Source: Clostridia bacterium
GTDB lineage: Bacteria > Bacillota > Clostridia > Oscillospirales > CAG-272
DNA length: 40,677 nt
Reading direction: 5' to 3'
Assembly: GCA_017502875.1 (NCBI GenBank)
Contig: JAFVUF010000020.1
Location: forward strand, 1-40,677
The notes under the pieces were generated by a model. That model was not told the origin of the DNA and did no database searches. It saw only the letters and a program-made list of their open reading frames with translations. Both the position numbers and the translations under genes were made by a program. This document shows, piece by piece, positions 15,035 to 22,862 of the stretch. Position 1 is the first letter of the stretch. Every line of letters starts with the position of its first letter.

Positions 15035-16183
15035 ATGAATTTAATGATGTTAGGACGGTATCTTGCCGCTGAAGGAGCAGAGGTGAAAAATCCTCTTGTT
15101 TCTAAGCTGACTCTTATCGTTTGTATAGCTGCCGCGTTAGTTATACTGGTGGTTGTTTATATATTTTTGAGCGTAAAGTATATCGATAGGATAACCTACA
15201 AGCGAGAGTTTTCCGAAAAAGGCTCTTACGAGGGTGATGAGCTTCAGCTTATTGAAACTATTACCAACCGAAGCTTTCTTCCGTTTTTCTTTATAGATAT
15301 CGAGTACTATATTTTTAACGAGCTTCAGTATGACGACTACGAGCAGGAGCGAGACAGAAATATGCAGTATACGCGGAGCCGATTTTATATCGTGCTTCCG
15401 TATATGCAGATAAAGAGAAAGCATACCGTCAAGCTCAAAAAAAGAGGCTTTTATCAGCTGGATACGGTAACGTTCTGGTACGGACGTAAGCAGAGAAGAA
15501 TATCAGCGCCCGCGCAGGTGTACGTTTACCCGAAGCTTACGGGTATAGACGATCTGCCTATTCCGTCAAGCTCTATGCAGGGGGACGCGTTTTCAAAGCA
15601 ATGGCTTATAAAAGACCCGTTTTCCGTCAGCGGTATAAGAGAATACCGATTCGGAGACCCGTTTAACAGTATAAACTTCAAGGCAACCGCCAAAAGCGGT
15701 AAGCTTGGCTTTGAGGGGATAAGAGTAAATAACCGAGATTTCTGCTCAAACAGGAACTTTATGGTATATCTGAATTTCCAGACACCGCCCGAAATGGCTA
15801 TGCAGGATAGGATATACGAAAGGTTTATGGAGAGAGGACTGTCGTACGCGGCGGCGCTACTAAGGGAAGCCTTTACCTTTGGCTACCGCGCGGGATTTGC
15901 GGCGAACTGTACGCTCGTTTCGGGAGAGAAGTTTATTCGTTTCCCGATGACTCAGGGCGTTCTGCACTACGAGGAAATTCTTCAGCATATGTCGCTTGTC
16001 AGCATGAGTGAGGGAATATCCTTTGCGGCGCTACTCCAAAACGATATTCTCGGCGGACTTTTCGATTCCGAGGTATTTCTGCTAACGAACTATATGAATG
16101 AGGCGCTGGATTCCGTGGTAGATAATTTCCATAGATTCGGCAACAACGTAAGCGTAATAATGTTAGGAGATCTGAAAGATTGA
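15035..16183 (+). CDS. DUF58-domain protein (MoxR partner)
   Basis: The 382-residue product has one clear N-terminal membrane helix at about residues 24-47 (TLIVCIAAALVILVVVYIFL), then a beta-rich region. The DUF58 signature follows: IREYRFGDPFNSINFKATAK. The C-terminal half resembles a vWA-like fold (NFMVYLNFQ). DUF58 proteins work with MoxR ATPases, probably at the membrane. It lies 46 bases after moxR, and its stop overlaps the TTG start of the next gene, implying translational coupling. Confidence 0.92.
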   Translation: MNLMMLGRYLAAEGAEVKNPLVSKLTLIVCIAAALVILVVVYIFLSVKYIDRITYKREFSEKGSYEGDELQLIETITNRSFLPFFFIDIEYYIFNELQYDDYEQERDRNMQYTRSRFYIVLPYMQIKRKHTVKLKKRGFYQLDTVTFWYGRKQRRISAPAQVYVYPKLTGIDDLPIPSSSMQGDAFSKQWLIKDPFSVSGIREYRFGDPFNSINFKATAKSGKLGFEGIRVNNRDFCSNRNFMVYLNFQTPPEMAMQDRIYERFMERGLSYAAALLREAFTFGYRAGFAANCTLVSGEKFIRFPMTQGVLHYEEILQHMSLVSMSEGISFAALLQNDILGGLFDSEVFLLTNYMNEALDSVVDNFHRFGNNVSVIMLGDLKD

Positions 16184-16851
16184 AGCACGTAATAGATAAA
16201 AACAGGATTGCGGAAAGCTCCTCCAAGCTCTCTGTCACCTTCATACTGCTTGAAATATCCGTATGGCTCACACCGCTTACGAAGCAGTATGAGACTGTAA
16301 GGTATATCCAGCAGTTTACCGTTATCTTCACGGTAATATTCGGTGTGATAGCGCTGAGGTCTCTGCGTAAGCTTATACCAAAGACACTTCGCAGAGCGAT
16401 ACTTGATAAGTTTCTTTTCGCTGTGCGAAAGGCGGCGTCGGGCTTTGCGGGATTTTCAAGAAGGATACTCGGCTTTCTTGGTGTCAAGTTTGACAGATAC
16501 AAGAAGCGTAAGGACGAAAAGACCTTTATATTCGGAGACGATGATGAGCTCGGCAGAAGAAAGCGTCATTCCATAAAGAGCACGTCAAAATGGCGTGATA
16601 TGACTGAAAATTCCGAAAAGATACGCTTCCTCTACATTAAATACATAGTCAAGCTTATCAAGGGCGGATATAAATTCCAAAAGGCTCTTACGCCAAACGA
16701 GGTTCGCGGTGATCTTGCGCTTGAGCCTGAAAACGAGGATAATATGCTGTTTGACCTCTATAACGGAGCCCGTTATTCGGGCGGCTCGACGTATATAACC
16801 GACGAGCAGGTCGAGGCGGCGGTGGCGCTGGTAAACGGCAAAAAGAAATAA
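16180..16851 (+). CDS. Membrane protein with DUF4129-like C-terminus
   Basis: The 223-residue product uses a TTG start overlapping the DUF58 stop (TTGA), with AGGAGA nine bases upstream. One or two hydrophobic helices lie at about residues 18-60. A highly basic middle (FDRYKKRKDEKT and RRKRHSIK) follows. The C-terminal segment (IRFLYIKYIVKLIKGGYKFQ and KALTPNEV) resembles DUF4129, a domain usually fused to transglutaminases in MoxR/DUF58 clusters. Coupling to DUF58 suggests a shared complex. The assignment to DUF4129 is by resemblance only. Confidence 0.75.
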   Translation: MKHVIDKNRIAESSSKLSVTFILLEISVWLTPLTKQYETVRYIQQFTVIFTVIFGVIALRSLRKLIPKTLRRAILDKFLFAVRKAASGFAGFSRRILGFLGVKFDRYKKRKDEKTFIFGDDDELGRRKRHSIKSTSKWRDMTENSEKIRFLYIKYIVKLIKGGYKFQKALTPNEVRGDLALEPENEDNMLFDLYNGARYSGGSTYITDEQVEAAVALVNGKKK

Positions 16852-16854
16852 AAA

Positions 16855-16886
16855 ATGGCTGAGTCAAATTAATTAGACTCAGCCAT
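16855..16886. terminator. Bidirectional terminator between DUF4129-like gene and glyQS
   Basis: ATGGCTGAGTC pairs perfectly with GACTCAGCCAT across a 10-base AT loop. T-rich sequence follows on the plus strand, and a T-run follows on the minus strand, so it can serve both convergent genes. Confidence 0.9.
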
Positions 16887-16906
16887 CTTTGTTTTTATTA
16901 TCAATA

Positions 16907-18304
16907 TTAGAACTGCAATTTTTCCTCAATGTAAGCTCTGATTTCGCCTATGGGAAGTCTTACCTGCTCCATAGTGTCTCTGTCACGGACGGTTACGCAG
17001 CCGTCGGTTTCGCTCTCGAAGTCGTAAGTGATGCAGAATGGAGTACCTATCTCGTCCTGACGGCGATAACGCTTACCGATAGAGCCTGCCTCATCGTAAT
17101 CAACACTGAAATACTTAGCAAGCTCGGTGTAAACCTTATCCGCACCCTCGGAAAGCTTCTTGGAGAGGGGGAGAACGGCAGCCTTAAAGGGAGCAAGCGC
17201 GGGATGGAGATGGAGAACGACACGGGTGTCGTTCTTTTCGGCGTCAATGACCTCCTCATCGTAAGCTTCGATAAGGAAAGCAAGCGCAACACGGTCAGCT
17301 CCAAGCGAGGGCTCAACAACGTAAGGCACGTAATGCTCGTTTGTTTCTGGATCGAAGTAGGTGAGGTCCTTTCCGCTATGCTCTGCGTGCTGAGAAAGGT
17401 CGTAGTTGGTTCTGTCAGCGATGCCCCAAAGCTCACCCCAACCAAACGGGAAGAGATACTCAAAGTCGGTAGTAGCCTTAGAATAGAAGGAAAGCTCGTC
17501 TGGGTCGTGGTCGCGGAGCTTTAAGTTTTCTTCCTTCATACCGAGAGCGAGAAGCCACTGCTTGCAGTAATCCTTCCAATAAGCGAACCATTCAAGGTCT
17601 GTGTCGGGCTTGCAGAAGAACTCAAGCTCCATTTGCTCAAACTCTCTTGTACGGAAAACGAAGTTACCGGGAGTTATCTCGTTACGGAAGCTCTTACCGA
17701 TCTGACAAACGCCAAAGGGGAGCTTCTTTCTGGTTGTTCTCGCGACGTTAGGGAAGTTAACGAAGATACCCTGAGCCGTCTCGGGACGGAGATAAACGGT
17801 AGAGGAGGAGTCCTCTGTAACACCGATGAAGGTCTTGAACATAAGGTTAAACTTCTTTATGTCGGTGAATTCCTTACCGCCGCAGCCGGGGCAGGCAATA
17901 CCCTTGTCCTTTATAAACTGAGCCATCTGCTCAAAGGACCAGCCCGCGGGATTGTCGTCGGTTTTGTTCTCAAATGCGTACTCCTCAATAAGCTTGTCAG
18001 CGCGATGACGCATTTTACAGGTCTTGCAGTCCATAAGAGGGTCGGAAAATCCCCCGACGTGTCCGGACGCAACCCACGTTTCAGGATTCATAATAATAGC
18101 GCTGTCAAGACCTACGTTATATTTTGATTCTTGGACGAACTTTTTCCACCAAGCTTTTTTTACGTTATTCTTGAACTCAACGCCAAGCGGACCGTAATCC
18201 CAGCTGTTAGCAAGGCCGCCGTAAATCTCGGAGCCGGGGAAAATGAAGCCTCTGGTTTTACACAGGGCGACTATTTTGTCCATTGTTTTTTCACTGTTAT
18301 GCAT
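16907..18304 (-). CDS. glyQS: Glycine-tRNA ligase, single-chain (homodimer) type
   Basis: The 465-residue product is placed at the ATG at 18304 ([10 protein letters not shown]), where family homology begins; the open frame upstream is not family-like. It charges tRNA-Gly with glycine. Class II motif 2 reads [20 protein letters not shown] and motif 3 includes [16 protein letters not shown] zinc-binding insert is visible (CKTCKMRH, then CPGCGGKEF). The anticodon-binding domain occupies about the last 100 residues. The leader shows no T-box features. It is divergent from efp and ends at a shared terminator. Confidence 0.96.
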   Translation of the reverse strand: MHNSEKTMDKIVALCKTRGFIFPGSEIYGGLANSWDYGPLGVEFKNNVKKAWWKKFVQESKYNVGLDSAIIMNPETWVASGHVGGFSDPLMDCKTCKMRHRADKLIEEYAFENKTDDNPAGWSFEQMAQFIKDKGIACPGCGGKEFTDIKKFNLMFKTFIGVTEDSSSTVYLRPETAQGIFVNFPNVARTTRKKLPFGVCQIGKSFRNEITPGNFVFRTREFEQMELEFFCKPDTDLEWFAYWKDYCKQWLLALGMKEENLKLRDHDPDELSFYSKATTDFEYLFPFGWGELWGIADRTNYDLSQHAEHSGKDLTYFDPETNEHYVPYVVEPSLGADRVALAFLIEAYDEEVIDAEKNDTRVVLHLHPALAPFKAAVLPLSKKLSEGADKVYTELAKYFSVDYDEAGSIGKRYRRQDEIGTPFCITYDFESETDGCVTVRDRDTMEQVRLPIGEIRAYIEEKLQF

Positions 18305-18447
18305 AAGAAATGACCTATCCTTTCCGAAACAAACGCTAATAAATCTATACAATACAGTATTATACAATACTTTCCCACTTTTTGCAAGAGCAAATTTCAA
18401 AAAATGTAAAAAAAATTAAAATATTAACTTAAATTTCGAAAAAGGTA

Positions 18448-18476
18448 TTGCAAAAGTTAAGGAAATAGTGTAAAAT
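18448..18476 (+). promoter_or_regulatory. Promoter of efp
   Basis: TTGCAA (18448-18453) and TAAAAT (18471-18476) have a 17-base spacer. The efp start codon is at 18543, with TTGGAGGATATACTAAG just before it. Confidence 0.65.
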
Positions 18477-18542
18477 AAAAGAAACTTGCTTTATGTAAGA
18501 GGAAAATATGTAATTTTTAAAACTTTTGGAGGATATACTAAG

Positions 18543-19109
18543 ATGGCAGGAGCAATTACAGCAGGAGATTTCAGAAACGGCGTAACGTTTGAGATGGACG
18601 GAAACGTTCTTCAGATAGTTGAGTTCCAGCACGTTAAGCCCGGAAAGGGAGCGGCTTTCGTCCGTACTAAGTGCAAGAACGTTATTACCGGTTCCGTAGT
18701 TGAAAGAACCTTCAACCCCACCGATAAGTTCGAGACGGCATACGTCGAGAGAAAGGAAATGCAGTACAGTTATTCCGACGGAGACCTCTATTACTTTATG
18801 GATATGGAGACCTTTGATATGCTTCCTCTTAACTCTGACGTTCTTGGAGACGGCTTCAAGTTCGTTAAGGAAGAGATGATGTGCAAGGTTATGTCCTATA
18901 AGGGTAACGTATTCGCGGTTGAGGCTCCTACCTTTGTTGAGCTTGAGGTAACCGATACCGAGCCCGGCTTTAAGGGAGATACCGCGACTAACGCAACTAA
19001 GCCCGCTACTCTTGAGACCGGCGCGCAGATCAAGGTTCCGCTTTTCATCGATGTCGGAACTGTTATAAGAGTTGACACCAGAACAGGTGAGTATCTCGAA
19101 AGAGCTTAA
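18543..19109 (+). CDS. efp: Translation elongation factor P
   Basis: The 188-residue product starts at the ATG after TTGGAGGAT. It has the three EF-P domains: a KOW-like N-terminus ([20 protein letters not shown]), a central OB fold and a C-terminal OB fold ending RTGEYLERA. The tRNA-contacting loop reads [10 protein letters not shown], with Lys35 at the tip where many bacteria modify a residue. EF-P relieves ribosome stalling at polyproline. No modification enzyme gene is nearby. The next gene follows after 44 bases, so they may be co-transcribed. Confidence 0.97.
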   Translation: MAGAITAGDFRNGVTFEMDGNVLQIVEFQHVKPGKGAAFVRTKCKNVITGSVVERTFNPTDKFETAYVERKEMQYSYSDGDLYYFMDMETFDMLPLNSDVLGDGFKFVKEEMMCKVMSYKGNVFAVEAPTFVELEVTDTEPGFKGDTATNATKPATLETGAQIKVPLFIDVGTVIRVDTRTGEYLERA

Positions 19110-19153
19110 TCAAAACAAAAAAATTCCCTTTATCATACGAAAGGAGAAGAACT

Positions 19154-19477
19154 ATGAATACACCCGAAAAAGTAGCATACATCAAGGGACTTATGGACGG
19201 CATGAAGCTTGACGAGTCCAAGGATGAGGTAAAGGTTTTAAAGGAGGTCGTCTCTGTGCTTGAGGAGCTTGCTGCGGCAAACGTCGCTCTTGCTGATGAG
19301 AACGCCAAGCTGAAGGATTACGTAGAGGAGCTTGATTACGACCTTGGAGACCTTGAGGAGTACGTTTACGACCTTGACGGAGATTACGATGACTTCGACG
19401 ACGAGTATGACGATTTTGACGACGACTTTGAGTACGAGGACGAGGATTATTCCGACGGCGAGGACGACGACGAATAA
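19154..19477 (+). CDS. CD1247 N-terminal-domain protein with acidic tail
   Basis: The 107-residue product starts at the ATG after AAAGGAGAAG. The first 70 residues (EKVAYIKGLMDGMKLDESKD, then YVEELDYDLGDLEEYV) match the conserved N-terminal domain of the Clostridia family named after CD1247. In the usual members this domain precedes a zinc ribbon. Here the zinc ribbon is missing and about 35 residues of almost pure Asp/Glu/Tyr/Phe follow, giving a very acidic tail. It lies downstream of efp. The function of the family is unknown. Confidence 0.75.
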   Translation: MNTPEKVAYIKGLMDGMKLDESKDEVKVLKEVVSVLEELAAANVALADENAKLKDYVEELDYDLGDLEEYVYDLDGDYDDFDDEYDDFDDDFEYEDEDYSDGEDDDE

Positions 19478-19489
19478 TTAAGAAAAATA

Positions 19490-19520
19490 AAATGCCTACG
19501 TAAGACCGTAGGCATTTTTA
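19490..19520. terminator. Bidirectional terminator
   Basis: AAATGCCTACG pairs perfectly with CGTAGGCATTT across a 6-base loop. It separates convergent genes ending at 19477 and 19533, with T-rich flanks on both sides. Confidence 0.88.
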
Positions 19521-19532
19521 ATTGAGTAAAAT

Positions 19533-19754
19533 TTAAAGCTCGATTTTGTTGAGAAGGTCACGGAGCTCTTTTGCTTCGTCAGCAGTCAAAGTGATTCCCT
19601 TGCCCATTCTGTCCTTTCCCTCAGACCAGGTGCGAATGTCGTATACAGCGTTACGCTCATTCCAGCTGATAAGGTTTATCTCCTTAGTCCAGCCGTTACC
19701 CGTTTCGGAAAGTACGCCGAGTTCTTTTACTACCTCGTATTTGATTTCCGCCAT
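19533..19754 (-). CDS. YdbC/PC4-like nucleic-acid-binding protein
   Basis: The 73-residue product matches the short bacterial YdbC-like branch of the PC4/p15 coactivator family. Typical stretches are LGVLSETGNGWTKEINLISW, YDIRTW and GKGITLTADEAKEL. Bacterial members fold like eukaryotic PC4 and bind single-stranded DNA; their cellular role is poorly defined. The length is normal for the family. It is a single-gene unit ending at the shared terminator at 19490-19520. Confidence 0.9.
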   Translation of the reverse strand: MAEIKYEVVKELGVLSETGNGWTKEINLISWNERNAVYDIRTWSEGKDRMGKGITLTADEAKELRDLLNKIEL

Positions 19755-19980
19755 GCTCCCTTTTCCCCGATAAATCGGAGTTCCTCACTTTCTTTTTATT
19801 TTAACGGTTTCCCTACCGTATTAAATACGTGATTTGTATGTAAAAATACATACACTGTATCAAGTATATCACAAAATAATATATATGTCAACACATTTTT
19901 GTATAAAAATGAGAAAAAATTGTCAAAAAATCATTTTTTTTCGTTAGAAATGATATAAAATTTTGATAGGAGTATATAAT

Positions 19981-20631
19981 ATGGAAAGTATTTTGACAGA
20001 ATTCCAGGTTCTGCTTGATGTTATTTTAGCGGCTGCGCTCGGTTTTCTGATAGGACTTGAACGCAAGTTCAGGTCTAAGGAGGCGGGAATAAAAACTCAT
20101 ACGGTAGTGGCGATAGGCGCGGCTGTAATGATGGTCGTATCAATGTACGCTTTTAAGGGCGCGGATACGTCAAGAGTTGCGGCGCAGATAGTGTCGGGTG
20201 TCGGATTTCTCGGCGCGGGTATTATAATATATAAAAAACACGAGCTGCACGGGCTTACTACGGCGGCTGGAATATGGGCTACGGCGGGCATCGGTATGGC
20301 GTGCGTCGGCAGACTTTACGTTATAGCGATAGGCACAACTCTTGTAATGATACTTTTGCAGTGCCTTTTCCATTCAGGTGTCGGAATTTTTAGAAGCCGA
20401 AAATATTACTCCATTATGATAACCTTTATTCATAACGACACGGAGCGTGAGATAGTAAAGGACTTGTTTGAGATAACTCGCTTTAACAGACTTGTTATCG
20501 AAAGAACTGACGGAAATATGCGCTATCACGCCGTGTTAAATACAAATATAGAATATTCATCGGCGCACCTCGCCAAGATAATGGCGGAGAATCCGTTTAT
20601 TTTGAGTATTGAAAGAGTAGATGAAAACTGA
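19981..20631 (+). CDS. MgtC/SapB-family membrane protein
   Basis: The 216-residue product starts at the ATG eight bases after TAGGAG. The first 140 residues contain about four membrane helices and the family signatures LGFLIGLERKFRSKEAGIKT, then VSGVGFLGAGIII and GLTTAAGIWATAGIGMA. A soluble ACT-like C-terminal domain of about 75 residues follows (SIMITFIHNDTEREIVKDLF). MgtC-family proteins affect Mg2+ homeostasis and ATP synthase activity in some pathogens, but the general role is unsettled. It has no clear partner. Confidence 0.92.
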   Translation: MESILTEFQVLLDVILAAALGFLIGLERKFRSKEAGIKTHTVVAIGAAVMMVVSMYAFKGADTSRVAAQIVSGVGFLGAGIIIYKKHELHGLTTAAGIWATAGIGMACVGRLYVIAIGTTLVMILLQCLFHSGVGIFRSRKYYSIMITFIHNDTEREIVKDLFEITRFNRLVIERTDGNMRYHAVLNTNIEYSSAHLAKIMAENPFILSIERVDEN

Positions 20632-20641
20632 AAATAAATCA

Positions 20642-20675
20642 AAAAACGCCCTCGGCTGCTGCCGAGGGCGTTTTT
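20642..20675. terminator. Strong bidirectional terminator
   Basis: AAAAACGCCCTCGGC pairs perfectly with GCCGAGGGCGTTTTT across a TGCT loop. It sits between the convergent mgtC-like and antiporter genes. Confidence 0.95.
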
Positions 20676-20690
20676 GGGTTTTAGATTTGA

Positions 20691-22463
20691 TTATTCAGCC
20701 TTATTTTCCTTGCGCTTGTATATTTCATTGATAACAATGACGGTTACGAGCATAAGAATGATTGCGATAGGGAGACAGAAGATAGTGTTCTTTTTAAACT
20801 TGTCAAAGATTCCGGTGATAATGTATGAAACAAACGATACTGCCGCAACGGTAATGGCATATGGTAGCTGAGTGGAAACGTGAGAAACGTGGTTGCACTT
20901 CGCGCCAGCGCTTGCCATGATGGTGGTGTCGGAAATAGGAGAGCAGTGGTCTCCGCAGACCGCGCCCGCAAGACAAGCGGAAATACCGATGATATAAAGG
21001 GGTTCGGTAGGATCGATAAAAATAGCGGTAACTATTGGGATAAGAATACTGAATGTACCCCATGAGGTTCCGGTAGAGAAAGCGAGGAAGCAAGCGACTA
21101 CGAAGATTATAGCGGGCAAGAAGCTATTGAGTCCTGCCGCCGCGCCTTCCATAAGTCCTGCGACAAATACATCTGCGCCGAGGCTTCCGGTTACGCCCTT
21201 AAGAGTGAGAGCGAAGGTGAGAATGAGTATTGCGGGAACCATCGCGATAAATCCCTTCGGAATAGCTTCCATCGCCTGCTTAAAGGTGATAGCCCTGCGC
21301 GCTATAAGATAAACTATTGTAATAATGAGAGCAATGAGAGCGCCGTAGGGGAGACCTACCGAAGCGTCTGTGTTACCGAATGCGTCAACGAGGCTTTCTC
21401 CGTCGAAGAAGCCGCCAACGTAAATCATACCGAGTACGCAGAATACGATAAGAGCGAGTATTGGAATGATAAGGTCAATAACGAGACCCTTTTTATCGTC
21501 CGCTTCGTCATCGTCATCGCCGATAGCACCAAGCTCGCCGTTGACCATTGCGTTCATCTCAGCAAGCTTCATCGGGCCATAGTCAAGCTTGAGCACGATA
21601 ATGGCGATAACGAATACAAACGTAAGAAGCGAATAGAAGTTATAGGGAATAGCGCGAATGAAAAGCTCAATTCCCGAATAAACTCCGTCAGTCTCGGCGG
21701 CAACTGAGGAAACCGCGGCAGCCCAAGAAGAAATTGGAGCAATCATACATATGGGAGCCGCCGTTGCGTCGATAAGGTAGGAAAGCTTCGCTCTTGAAAT
21801 CTTCTGGCGGTCGGTAACGGGCGTCATAACCGATCCGACGGTAAGGCAGTTGAAATAGTCGTCAACGAAGATAAGCACTCCGAGAACGAAGGTTGCAAGC
21901 ATAGCGCCGACACGGCTCTTTATGTTCTTGGTTGCCCAACGTCCAAACGCCGCCGCGCCGCCGGAGCTGTTTATGAGAGCGACCATTATTCCGAGGATAA
22001 CGAGGAAAATAAATATTCCCGCGTTCGAGGAATCAGCAACCGAGGCTATGAAGCCGTCGGTAACTATGGCGTCCCACGCTCCTACGGGGTGGAAGTTTGC
22101 GTAGAACAGACCGCCCGCGACAACACCGATAAAGAGCGAGGAATAAACCTCTTTAGTGATAAGCGCGAGGAAAATAGCGATAACCGGAGGGATAAGAGAC
22201 CAGAACGTTGCGTAGAGGTCGCTGCTTGCGGTAACCGTTCCGGTAGCTCCGCAGGTCTCACAGCTATACACCTTTGCGCCGGCGCAGCTTTCACAAGCCG
22301 TGTCGCCAGAGCAATCGCAGAGTACGTAGCCGAGCGCTCCGCAATCAGAGCAGTCAACGGTTTTGGTCGAAGCTCCGACTACACCCGTCGTAATACCCGC
22401 CGCAATGAGTATCGCCGCTACGACCGCAAATGCGATAATGTACTTCAAATACTTTTTAAGCAT
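20691..22463 (-). CDS. NhaC-family Na+/H+ antiporter with a DnaJ-like Cys-rich insert
   Basis: The 590-residue product has many hydrophobic helices. Family signatures include IFVDDYFNCLTVGSVMTPVT, ATAAPICMIAPISSWAAAVS and STGTSWGTFSILIPIVTAIF. The Na_H_antiporter family exchanges Na+ for H+ or transports amino acids. Unusually, between the first helix (residues 7-31) and the transporter core (from about 85) lies a segment with eight cysteines: C38/C41, C49/C51, C57/C60 and C68/C71. Motifs such as CSDCGALG and CETCGATG resemble the DnaJ zinc-binding repeats. It has its own promoter at 22515-22543. Divergence from the microcompartment operon suggests no shared control. Confidence 0.93.
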   Translation of the reverse strand: MLKKYLKYIIAFAVVAAILIAAGITTGVVGASTKTVDCSDCGALGYVLCDCSGDTACESCAGAKVYSCETCGATGTVTASSDLYATFWSLIPPVIAIFLALITKEVYSSLFIGVVAGGLFYANFHPVGAWDAIVTDGFIASVADSSNAGIFIFLVILGIMVALINSSGGAAAFGRWATKNIKSRVGAMLATFVLGVLIFVDDYFNCLTVGSVMTPVTDRQKISRAKLSYLIDATAAPICMIAPISSWAAAVSSVAAETDGVYSGIELFIRAIPYNFYSLLTFVFVIAIIVLKLDYGPMKLAEMNAMVNGELGAIGDDDDEADDKKGLVIDLIIPILALIVFCVLGMIYVGGFFDGESLVDAFGNTDASVGLPYGALIALIITIVYLIARRAITFKQAMEAIPKGFIAMVPAILILTFALTLKGVTGSLGADVFVAGLMEGAAAGLNSFLPAIIFVVACFLAFSTGTSWGTFSILIPIVTAIFIDPTEPLYIIGISACLAGAVCGDHCSPISDTTIMASAGAKCNHVSHVSTQLPYAITVAAVSFVSYIITGIFDKFKKNTIFCLPIAIILMLVTVIVINEIYKRKENKAE

Positions 22464-22514
22464 TTTGTGGTATCCTTTCTTTTTACAACGAAATAAATCG
22501 TTTAATTACTTAAC

Positions 22515-22543
22515 ATTTTAACACAAATTCGTACAAAAATCAA
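22515..22543 (-). promoter_or_regulatory. Promoter of the antiporter gene
   Basis: On the minus strand, TTGATT (22543-22538) and TAAAAT (22520-22515) are 17 bases apart. The start codon is at 22463, with GAAAGGA before it. Confidence 0.7.
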
Positions 22544-22777
22544 CATTTTTATCTAATTAAAATTATTTTGTGAATATTATACACATTTCCTTGCGTGATT
22601 TTGGACTTTACCAACAAAAAAATATTGCGTTTTTTTCTTAAAAAATCTTTCTGAGTTAAAAAAACAAAAAACAACATTTTTGACTTGGGTTTACCGCAAA
22701 AACAATCTGTTTTTAGTTTGTTTTTGTTGGAATTCAAAATAAAACAACAAAATTCAAAAAAAATAAAAGAAAATCTA

Positions 22778-22806
22778 TTGACAAAGTCTTTTGGGTGTGG
22801 TATACT
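22778..22806 (+). promoter_or_regulatory. Strong promoter of the microcompartment operon
   Basis: TTGACA (22778-22783) and TATACT (22801-22806) have a 17-base spacer. The first start codon is at 22863, with TTTAAGGAGA at 22843-22852. No other strong promoter is visible until 37628, suggesting one long transcript. Confidence 0.87.
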
Positions 22807-22862
22807 GTTACACGGAAGTAACTTACATATAAATATATATCGTTTAAGGAGACTTCGCTCAA

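Larger units (their letters stand above)
22464..22862. other. Divergent regulatory region before the microcompartment operon
   Basis: These 399 bases contain the antiporter promoter, the operon promoter, and an AT-rich core. In the core, AATTCAAAAT (22731-22740) and AATTCAAAAA (22751-22760) form a direct repeat with a 20-bp period, ending 17 bases upstream of the operon -35. An inverted TTTTGTTG/CAACAAAA pair overlaps it. This is a candidate operator for the DeoR-type regulator at 33507. Confidence 0.45.

Noticed and set aside
17633-18127. Long plus-strand frame opposite glycyl-tRNA synthetase (164 codons), and a similar one at 16889-17524
   Set aside because: Both lie wholly antisense to a well-conserved housekeeping gene and have no ribosome site or family resemblance.
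18305-18447. T-box riboswitch before glycyl-tRNA synthetase
   Set aside because: The leader is short and lacks the conserved T-box sequence and a terminator/antiterminator pair.
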